Shown here piece after piece: positions 49,501-61,500 of a DNA stretch of 64,000 nucleotides. Each line of letters opens with the position of its first letter. The first letter of the stretch is position 1. The DNA lies in NCBI GenBank assembly GCA_904063045.1, contig CAJFCJ010000005.1:837167-901166 (forward strand), written 5' to 3'. Source of the DNA: Dimorphilus gyrociliatus (lineage: Eukaryota; Annelida; Polychaeta; Dinophilidae). The position numbers and the translations under genes were made by a program. The notes beneath the pieces were generated by a model. The model saw only the letters and a program-made list of their open reading frames with translations, was not told where the DNA came from and did not search any database.

Positions 49501-52500
49501 GTTTTTATGATGTGTCAACTTTTCCAGATCTGCCGATTACAACTCTAACAATAAATACTGTTACTTGAATAAAGAAACGAAAGAATCGAAATCCTCTGAT
49601 TATCTCTACGCGAATGGATATGTTTATCTCGAAAGAACATGCAAGCCATCTGGTAACTTAATTCTGTTCTATTTCTATAGTTTTCCAATATATTACTTGT
49701 AACAAATTAGTCTATCCTGGATGCAAAAAGTATGATTCGTATCCAAGAAGATATATCACAGCTTATAATATAGTTTCGGCAACCAAATACACATTGGCAA
49801 TGTGTATGGATCTCTGTAACAAAGATGAGAAATGCTTGTAAGTGACAATTTTCATTTCTTTACATCATTCTCAACAGCAATTGTTGTTTATAGATCATTA
49901 GATTTCTACAATAAAACAATGACATGCAACATAAAATCTGAATCGAAAGATACAAAGTACAGTTACTTTAAAACCGATGCCAATTCTGTTCATTATCATA
50001 AAAATTGTGAAGCAGAGACAAGTAAGAAATAGTGATGTTTTAAGAGAAGATTTTCATAAGTTCTCCTATCATTTCAGAATGTACCGATATTCAAGAATCA
50101 CCATCGAGATATTTGAGTGCCTACATACATGCTTCAGTAGTAACAGATAGCTTAGAAGAATGTAAAGAACTTTGTGCTCAAGATCGAAACTGCTCGTAAG
50201 CTTTACTTATAAAGATATTAAATTAAACGTTATCCCTTTTGAATTGAAATTTTGTGTTTCAGTGCTGGATACTTCGTTAAATCTTCCAAATCGTGTTCAA
50301 TTAGTCTTTTCAATAAATATGACAAACCAGCCTATTGGAAACTAGCTGCGGGATACATCTATATTCATAAGAATTGCTCTGTTCAACCAAAAGAAGGTTG
50401 GTTATTGATCATTTCTAATTTTTTAAATATCAAAATTTTGTATTCGGAAAATTGAATTGAATGAATAATTATACAGATTGTAAATTTGATGAATATCCAA
50501 AGAGATACCTTACAGGGTATGACAGCGAAAGTGTTAAAGTTGAAAGTAAAGACGAATGTTGGAAAATATGTGAACAGGATGATATTAAATATTGCAAGTC
50601 AGTTGTTTTCTTCGAATTTCTCAATAATTACCATGTTTGATGTTTAAAGGGCCGCTGATTTCAATGGAAACAACAATATGTGTTATCTAAATTCTGGTAC
50701 AAAGGATACATATAAAACATCATTTTTAATTGCAAACAAATGGTCATATTTCCAGAAAAACTGTGGTGAAAAGAAAGGTAATTTAATATTTCGTTTTAAA
50801 TCATAACTCCTAGTGAATATCGCTTACCTCTTGATAGGATGTGAACAGTTCGAAACTTTCCCAATGAGATATTTGAATGGATTTGACCAAGCGTCAATAT
50901 CAGGAATATCAAAAGAGGAATGTGAAGAAATGTGTGCAAAAGATAAAAACTGCTTGTTAGTATTATTTTGTAAAAAATTTTCTTTTTAATGCAAATTATC
51001 TTTGATATTTTTCCAGATCATTTGATTTCTATATCCCTTCGAAATATTGTTATTTGAGCCTGGAAACTAAAGATACGAAATACACATCATATCTCTCTTC
51101 TAACAACTATGAATACAACCAAAAACTGTGCAAAAATGAGACAAGTGAGCTTTGCTAGTTTTTTCTCATATTTTCATTTCTTTAATCAAACAAAAATATA
51201 AAATATTTTTACTTTCAGGATGCGAGAAATTCGAAAGATTCAATAATAGATATTTAAACGGAAATGATTTAACAAGTATTGTCACTGGAACTGTTGAGAA
51301 ATGTCAGGAATTATGTGCTGAAGATAAATCATGCTCGTCTGTGTTACATCTTTTTTTGATTCGCATTGCATCATATAATGATATATCATTTAAATGTAAA
51401 TTTTTAACTGCTCAATTATAGATCTGCCGATTTTTATATACCTTCGAAAACTTGCTATTTGAATTTGAAATCCAAGAATACGGCTCGAACATCATATTTG
51501 GCAAACACAAATTACATATATCTTCACAAAACCTGCGAAAATGAAGAAAGTAATATCACAAGTCCCTTTTATCTTTCTTATATGAAATAAAACATATTTC
51601 GATTACAGGATGTGACAAGATATTTGAATACGAACATAGATACTTGAATGGGTTCGAATTAACCAATGTTGGAAAACAAACATTGGAATCTTGTAAACAA
51701 ATGTGTATAAAAGATAAAGATTGCAAGTATGTGTAATTTTAATATAATTGAATATCTATTCTTTAAATGATCTGATCCGAAAAGTCATTATGTTTTCATT
51801 TTATAACGAATTGAAATTTTAAACAGATCAGCTGATTTTAACACTGCCAATAAGTATTGTTATATAAGAATTGAAACGAAGGATTCAAAGCCGACTTCAT
51901 ATTTGGCGTCCTCTTCTTATATTCATTTAGAAAATAATTGCGAAGTTGAAGAAAGCAAGTTTTTCAACTAGACTCTTCTGTTACCTAACAATATTAAAAA
52001 ATGCGTTTACAGGATGCGAAAAGTTTCAACATTTTACACAAAGACGAATGAATGGTTTTTCACGAACCAACTTGTTGGTGAAGGATTTTGAAGAATGTAA
52101 AAAATTATGTGCTGAAGATAAGAATTGCCCGTAAGTTTTAAACTTTTGTTTTTTAGAAAGTGTATTAGGTACGAACGAAATATTTCAAAGTCTGTAGTAT
52201 TTTGGAGAAAAATCGGTAACAAAATTTAATAATTTGATTTTACTATAACCTACAGATTACTCTAAAAGGTTAACAAGCAGATCGTTACTTTTCTAATAAA
52301 ATTAAGACATTTTTGTCCTCAAAAAAGACCCTAATATCTTTTTTCGTGTTGTCTAAATTTTCATAGTGAGCCCTTTAGATGTGATCCTTTAATTTTTCTT
52401 AAAGAATACTGTCAGATATTATCACATTAATGATATATGAAGCATGTGAAATAATAAGCATCACTGAACTAGAAATCTCTGTTATAAAGAGACTAGTTAG

Positions 52501-55500
52501 AGGTCTCACATTGCCATACAAAATATGCATCTTTTTTCCTGGTTAAATTTGTGTAACTTTTTTCTTAACTACTTCTGATTATCAATTTTTCTATAGAGTT
52601 GATTGTTTCTCTCTACACTATGAATTTCATATGAATTTTACATGAATGATAATAGAACATTGAACACAGCAGTTTCACAGCCATGGACATGAATTACCCT
52701 TATTTACACCTAAATTCTAACGTAATGGCTTAACCAAACAAAATTTTTCACAAGGAAAAAGTACAAATAGTACAAGACAATTGAAGAGTGACATTAGCAA
52801 CATTAGCATTAACTAGGCGTTTTTGAAATAAAAGCAAAGTTTATCAAATATTTCATTCGAAATTGATATTAAAAGAATCTTGACTATGATAAAATTTTCA
52901 CACTTAGAGCCGCTGGTTTCAACAATGGAAACAAATATTGCTACTTGTACTATGAAACGAGACATACAAAACCGTCTTCTTATATTATTACTGCAGGATG
53001 GGAATATATTCATAAGAACTGTAACCAAACTGTAAAAGATAGTGAGTTTTGTAATATTGTTTTGTTTCAATTAAAAAGTTGATTATTCAAAAAAACAGAT
53101 TGCACATCAGAGAGACATTTAACAAGATATTTGAGAGGAAATGACATAACATATGTCGCTGGACAAACTGAAGAATCCTGCAGGAAGTTATGTGAAGATG
53201 ATGATGTGACAAATTGCAAGTAGGTTTTTCACTAGTTGAAAATAGTACATTCTAATTATTGTTAATTATCTTTTGCTACTAAAAATCACTTTACAATTTT
53301 AATGTGGTTTAGATCTGCCGATTACAACTCTAACAATAAATACTGTTACTTGAATAAAGAAACGAAAGAATCGAAATCCTCTGATTATCTCTATGCGAAT
53401 GGATATGTTTATCTCGAAAGAACATGCAAGCCATCTGGTAACTTAATTCTTTTTGATTTCTACAGTTTTTTCAATGTATTACTTTTGACAAATCAGTCTA
53501 TCCTGGATGCAAAAAGTATGATTCGTATCCAAGAAGATATATCACAGCCTATAATATAGTTTCGGCAACCAAATACACATTGGCAATGTGTATGGATCTC
53601 TGTAATAAAGATGAGAAATGCTTGTAAGTGACAATTATCATTTCTTTACATCATTCTCAACAGCAATTGTTGTTTATAGATCATTTGATTTCTACAATAA
53701 AACAATGACATGCAACATAAAATCTGAATCGAAAGATACAAAGTACAGTTACTTTAAAACCGATGCCAATTCTGTTCATTATCATAAAAATTGTGAAGCA
53801 GAGACAAGTAAGAAATAGTGATGTTTTAAGAGAAGATTTTCATAAGTTCTCCTATCATTTCAGAATGTACCGATATTCAAGAATCACCATCGAGATATTT
53901 GAGTGCCTACATACATGCTTCAGTAGTAACAGATAGCTTAGAAGAATGTAAAGAACTTTGTGCTCAAGATCGAAACTGCTCGTAAGCTTTAATTATAAAG
54001 ATATTAAATTAAACGTTATCTCTTTTGAATTGAAATTTTGTGTTTCAGTGCTGGATACTTCGTTAAATCTTCCAAATCGTGTTCAATTAGTCTTTTCAAT
54101 AAATATGACAAACCTGCCTATTGGAAACTAGCTGCGGGATACATCTATATTCATAAGAATTGTTCTGTTCAACCAAAAGAAGGTCGGTTATTGATAATTA
54201 CTAATTTTCTAAATATCAAAAATATGTATTCGGAAAATTGAATTGAAAGAATGTAATATACAGATTGTAAATTTGATGAATATCCAAGACGATATCTAAA
54301 TGGGTATGATAGTGAAAGTTTGAGAGTTGAGAGTAAAGAAGCTTGTTGGAAACTATGCGAAGAAGACGATATTAAACATTGCAAGTCAGTTGATTATTTG
54401 AAATGTTGCTATATTTAACCTTTTTAATATTTATGAACTATTTTTGAAATTCAAAGAGCCGCTGATTTCAATGGAAACAACAATATGTGTTATCTAAATT
54501 CTGGTACAAAGGATACATATAAAACATCATTTTTAATTGCAAACAAATGGTCATATTTCCAGAAAAACTGTGGAGAAAAGAAAGGTAATTTAATATTTCG
54601 TTTTAAATCATAACTCCTAGTGAAAATCTTGTCTCTATAGGATGCGAGGAATTTGAAACATTCCCATCGAGATACTTGAATGGACTTGATCAAGCTTCGA
54701 TATCATCAGTATCAAAAGAAGAGTGCCAGGAAATGTGTGCAATAGATAAAAACTGCTTGTACGTTTGTTTTCATTTAAGAACTAAATACATTGCTAAATA
54801 GTCATATCTTTCTTTCAGATCATTTGACTATAACCTTCCTTCGAAATATTGTTATTTGAGCCTTGAAACTAAAGATACGAAATACAACTCATATCTCTCT
54901 TCTAACAACTTTGAATATAATCAAAAACTTTGTAAAAATGAAACAAGTATATTTCATTCAAACTCCTTTAATTGTAGATTTTTAAAGATTTAATATCAAT
55001 GAAATATCTTCATTTACAGGATGTGAAAAATTTGAAAGATTTAATAATAGATATTTGACCGGAAATGATTTAACAAGTATTGTCATGGAAACAGTTGAAA
55101 AATGTCAAGAATTTTGCGCCAAAGATAAATCATGCCCGTTTGTATTATGTTTTTTTTAATAAATTTCATGTCATATTGTTTGAGAAATATTTTAAAATGT
55201 ATTTTCTAAATTGCGCATTTATAGATCTGCCGATTTTTATATACCTTCGAAAACTTGCTATATCAATCTGAAATCCAAGAATACGGCTCGAACATCATAT
55301 TTGGCAAACACAAATTACATATATCTTCACAAAACCTGCGAAAATGAAGAAAGTAATATCACAAGTCCTTTTTATCTTTCTTATATGAAATAAAACTTAT
55401 TTCGATTACAGGATGTGACAAGATATTTGAATACGAACATAGATACTTGAATGGGTTCGAATTAACCAATGTTGGAAAACAAACATTGGAATCTTGTAAA

Positions 55501-58500
55501 CAAATGTGTGTCAGAGACAAAGATTGCAAGTCGGTGAATTTAAATAGAATTGATTATTGATACTTAAAATGATATGAAACCAAATACAGATCAGCTGATT
55601 TTAACACTGCAAATAAGTATTGTTATATAAGAACTGAAACGAAAGATTCAAAGCCGACTTCATATTTGGCGTCCTCTTCTTATATTCATTTAGAAAATAA
55701 TTGCGAAGTTGAAGAAAGCAAGTTTTTCAACTAAACTCTTCTGTTACTTAACATATATTGAAATTTGCATTTACAGGATGTGAAAAGTTTCAACATTTTA
55801 CACAAAGACGAATGAATGGTTATTCACGAACCAACTTGTTGGTGAAGGATTTTGAAGAGTGTAAGAAATTATGTGCTGAAGATAAGAATTGCCCGTAAGT
55901 TTATAGTTCATTCATTTGTTTTGCGTAATTGAGCAGTTTTCATGTTGCTGATATGTTAATTACAGTGCAGCTGGATTCAATACTGCAAACAAATATTGCT
56001 ATTTGTACTTTGAAACGAGAAAAACTAAACCTGCTTCGTTTATCATTACTGCTGGATGGGAATACATCCATAAAAATTGCAACGAGACAACAAGAGATAG
56101 TCAGTTTTTCTGTTGAAACGAATTCTATATCTTAGATAGCGTTTTTTATTTTTTTCTGTAGATTGTACTTTTGAGAGACAGCCATCTCGATATTTGAGTG
56201 GAAACGATAGAGTGTCTGTCAGCGGACAAACAGAAGAGTCATGCAGAAGACTTTGTGAAGAGGATGATGTTCATAATTGCCAGTAATTGCTTTAGGTTCA
56301 AAAGTTAAGTTTTGTTTAAGGAAGGTTTTATTTGTAGAGCGGCTGACTTTAATTCCAATAATGGCTATTGTTATTTGAATAAAGAAACGAAAGATTCGAA
56401 GCCTGGCTCGTATGTTTACGGAAGTGGTTGGGTTTATCTTTACAAGAGCTGCAAAGCTGAAGGTAATATGCTGTGAAATTGTAAGTTACTCAATAATTTC
56501 AATATTATTTTGTTGCAGTTGTTGCTGGATGTAAAAAGTACCGAGTTTTTCCGAAGCGAGTTATGTCAAGTTTTGTCATAGCAACACTCACAAAGCAAAC
56601 TAACGAGACGTGTATGGAATTGTGTAACAAAGATAGTAAATGCTTGTATGTATCAATATTTTATAGAGTTGTAAAAACATGTATCATTTCTTTTCAAGAT
56701 CTTATGCCTTTTTCCCGAATAAAAACACCTGCACTCTCTATTCGGAATCAAAAGATACGAAATACAATTATTTTAAAGCTGATATCACCGCCATTTATAA
56801 TCTTAAAACTTGTAAAGAAGAGAAAGGTTTAAAGATTTTTATTGCAAATATAAAATTGTTTGTTTGTATTTTGTCCTAACTTTTCTACTATTCCTTTGTA
56901 GTTTGCAAAGAATTTGAAGTTTTCAACTCGAGATACATTTACAGCAATTACCAAACCAACTTTGTTGCAACATCTTTGGAAGAGTGTCAAGATGTTTGCG
57001 CTGCCGATAATGGTTGCTTGTATGTATTGTAACAGTTGGAAAAACTTTCTCCGTATTGTTAGTGACGACTGCATAATTATGTCATTCCATACCAGGTCAG
57101 CTGATTTCAATGGAGCTAACAAGTATTGTTATCTAAGTACCACAAATATTAACAAAAAGAAAGCTTGGCGTATTGGTGCTGGTTGGACCTATTTACACAA
57201 AAATTGCGGCTTGAAGCGTCAAACCAGTAAGTGAAGAGTGTTTAAAGATTAATGTTTAAAAGAATAATAACCTTTTCAGACTGTACGTTCGTTGAATACA
57301 AGGGAAGATATCTGTATAATTTATATAAGGAATCTATTGGTGGACAAACTAGCGAAAGTTGTAAGGAGCTTTGCGATCAAGACGTTATCAATCATTGCAA
57401 GTAATGAAGTCTACATTAATGCACTATCTTTCATTTTCGCTCTATAATGATGCTCTTTTAAGATCCTCCAACTTCGCTATATCATCTAAAACTTGCTATT
57501 TGAACTACGAGAGTAAAACGACTAAACCGAACGTTTTCTACGGTTCCGATAATTATATATATTGGCATAAAAATTGCGGAGAAGAAGAAGGTTTAATTAA
57601 AGATTTATAGTTGAATTTTGAATGATTTCAAGAGGTTTCTTTTTTTCATCTTTAATTTTAAAGGTTGCAAGAAATTGATTGAATATCCTAAGAGATATTT
57701 GAATGGATTTGATCAAGCAACGATTAATAAGCTATCTTTGGAGGAATGTAAATCAAGGTGTATTTTGGATTCTGCTTGTAAATCTGCCGATTACGATACA
57801 AAAAGTCAAACCTGTCGTCTAAGTCTGTTCAATAAAGACGACAAACCCGGCGAACTCAGAGTATCAAATGACGTAATCTACTTGGAGAAATCTTGTAAAA
57901 AACCCGAAAAACGTATGTGTAGATGTTAATTTTTTAAAACTGATAAAAACGGAAGCATTCTCATTATTTTCAGTTTGCGATAAGTTTGAAGAGTACCAAT
58001 CAAGATATCTGGTTGGAAATGATCAACACTCAGCAGCAGGCATAACGATCGATGAATGTAAAAAGTTCTGCGCTGAAGATAAACATTGCTTGTTAGTTAT
58101 ACACAACGACAATATAGATAAACAATTCACCAAACTATCCAAATAACTGTTTTTTATCATTTTTCCTTTCACAGATCTGCTGATTATCACACACCTTCTA
58201 AAACATGCTATTTTAGTCTTTCGAGTATAGACAAACAAGGAAAATCTTGGGCTTTAGATTCCACTAGAATATATCTTCATAAAACTTGCGTACCGAGAGA
58301 AAAATCCAGTAATTAATTAAACGTTCTCTTCCTCTTCCTAAACAACTATAATTTACAATTAATTAATTTCAGATTGCACATTTGTCGAACATAAATCGAG
58401 ATATTTAAACAGTCTCTATAAGGAGTATGTTGCTGGACAGACGAAAGAAAGTTGTAAGGTTCTATGCGAGCAGGATGTTGTAAACAATTGCAAGTTTGTA

Positions 58501-61500
58501 TTTCATCAATTTACCTCATTCCCTCTTATTTAATATACTTTTACGTTTTCTTACAAACGTCAAACAATAGGTCAGCTAATTACTATAATAAGTATTGCTA
58601 TTTGAACTACGAAAGTAAGGATACGAAACCAAAGAGTTATCTTGCCGGTGTGGGATATACTTATTGGGACAAAAAGTGCTCGAATGAAGATGGTATAAAA
58701 CATAAAAATCTTAATACATTCATACTTTAAAACATTCAAACTTTAATATTTGCAGTCTGTAAGACAATGATTGAGTACAAGTACCGATACATTTCCGGTT
58801 ACAATCATGTTTGTCTCAACAACCAAAATCTTCAGGATTGCAAAGACTATTGTATCGATGACAAAGCTTGCTTGTAAGTTTAAAAAGTAAATTTCTATGT
58901 GCTATAACTTAGAAACGTTGTTTCCATTTCTCTTCTAGATCAGCCGAATATTACACGAACAATAAGCAATGCTGTCTCAGCCACGAGAGTAAAGATACAC
59001 AGCCGAAATCCTATATCGCCTCTCCTACTGTTATATACCTACAAAAGAGTTGTAAAAATGAAACTAGTAAGTTATTTAATTGAAAACGTACGCATAATTA
59101 ATATTTAAATAATTTGATTTCTCGTAGGTTGCAAAAAATTCGAAATTTTCAATAGTCGAAGAGTAACTGGCTACGATCAAACATCTGTTGTTCTTCCTAC
59201 TAAGGAGAGCTGCCAGAAACTTTGCGCCGAAGATAAAAATTGCCCGTACGTTGTCCTATTAGCTGTATTCTTTTACAGATTATTATTTCTATTCAAACTT
59301 TAATTGAAAATAAAGGTCTGCCGATTACGATATCGGTGGAAAGAAGTGCTATATCAATAAGGAAACCAAGAATACAGTTCACGCCAACTTTCATACTATT
59401 AAAAATTGGATCTACTTCCATAAGACATGCGAAAATGAGACACGTAAACCTAAATTTTTAACAAATACAACTATTTCAGTATATCTCTGATGTTTTAGGT
59501 TGTACAACCTTCGAAGAATATCCATTTAGATATATTAATGGTCTAGATCAAACTTCAATTGCTGGACAAACTAAGGAAAGTTGCTGGGCACTATGCAGTC
59601 AGGATAAGGATTGCCCGTAAGTTGGAAAATAGTTCAAATTGTAACAACAGTTACTAAATCTTACATTTCTTTCCATTCAGATCGGTCGACTATGTTGCAA
59701 GCACTAAAACATGCTATTTAAATTCAGTAACTAAGGATACTAAACCAGCAAGTTGGTTATTAAGTAAATCATATACATATCTGCATAAGAGCTGCAACAT
59801 TCAACCTGACGATGGTCTGTTTACAATAAAGTAAATGACATAGTTAAAAAAAAAACCAACTTGTATAACATTTAGGTTGTAAATTTGAGGAAATTAAATC
59901 TACTTATCTATCAAGTCTTGACTCTAGTTGGATACATGGTCTAACTAGTGAACAATGTAGAGATCTATGCAAAAAGGACGATGTATTAAATTGCACGTAA
60001 GCTAGAGATAATTTATCAATGGTATTACATAGATATCTTTTTATATTAAAACATTTGTGAATTTTATATAGGTCTGCCGACTATAACACTGGGAATAAAT
60101 GGTGTTATCTAAATAAGGGTTCAAAGGATACACATCCTGCAAATTACATATATAATAAAGACTTTGTTTACTGGCATAAAGATTGCGATAATAGACCAGG
60201 TACCTACTATTCGTAGTTAATTCGAAAAAATCTATTAATATACTAATAAACCTTTTGATCAATAGTATGCAAGAAAATGATTGAATATAAATATAGATAC
60301 ATAAGTAAAGCAAGCTTCGTATTCCCATCAATTAGCGGTCAAACAGCCGATAAATGCTCGAATGATTGTGCAGACAACAAGGCATGCTTGTATGTTTTTA
60401 AAATATTCAATAAAGCAAATTTGGAGGATAAAGATTAATCTCTATTTACTACTCTCCTAATAGATCTGCTTCGTTTAATTCAAAGACAAAGGTTTGCTAT
60501 CATAGCTTCCATAATAAAGATACAGTTTATAAAGAATATAAATTGGGAGTTGATTGGACATATTTCCATAAATCTTGTACAGAAGAGCAAAGTAATTATT
60601 TTATCATTTCGCGAGTCTTAGGAGAATAATTGAATAACTTTCGTCTCCTTTTATAGAATGCAAAAATATGGAAAAGTTCGAATATAGATATCTAACGGGC
60701 ACAGACGGTTTATCTGTAAAGGTTAATACGGTAGAGGAATGCGAGAAGATATGCTTTGAAGACAAGGAATGCCCGTAGGATATTTTTTAAAATCCGTGTA
60801 AAGGATACATTATATTTTAATCGGATTTTCTTTTCTAGATCGGCTAATTATCTTACAACTACAAAAGTTTGCTATTTAAAAACCTCTGATAAAGACAAAT
60901 CACCAAATAACTATAAAGCACATGCCAAGTATATCTACATCCATAAATCATGTTCAAAAGAGAATAGTAAGAATTATTAGTATAAATCTAATTATAAGTC
61001 CTAATCCTATCTTGTCTTAGGATGTTCCCAATTCGAAAAGTTCGAATCACGTTATATAAGATCAAATGATTGGACCTATCTTTCAAGTCAAACTGAAGAA
61101 AGCTGCCAAAAACTCTGTTCACAAGATATTAAATGCCAGTAAGATGAATGATTATAAAAGGAAGATAAATTCATTTTTTTGAATTTTCATTCTTTATTTT
61201 CTAATTAGCTCGGCTGATTTTAATCATGTCCGGAAAGTTTGCTATTTGAACAAAGGAGAGATAAATTCTATACCTAAGACTTGGGCCCTAGATAACAACT
61301 ATATTCTTTTATTAAAGAACTGTAAACCATCCACAACGAAAGGTAAGAACGAATTATATAACTATTTGCGGCTGTCATTAAAATTCATGTTATCTGTCCA
61401 TTAGAATGCAAAATGGTGAAATATAAAGAAAAGTTCCTGAGAAGTTTCGATAAGGAAACTGTTAGAGGACAGACTGAAGAGAGCTGTATGAGATTGTGCC

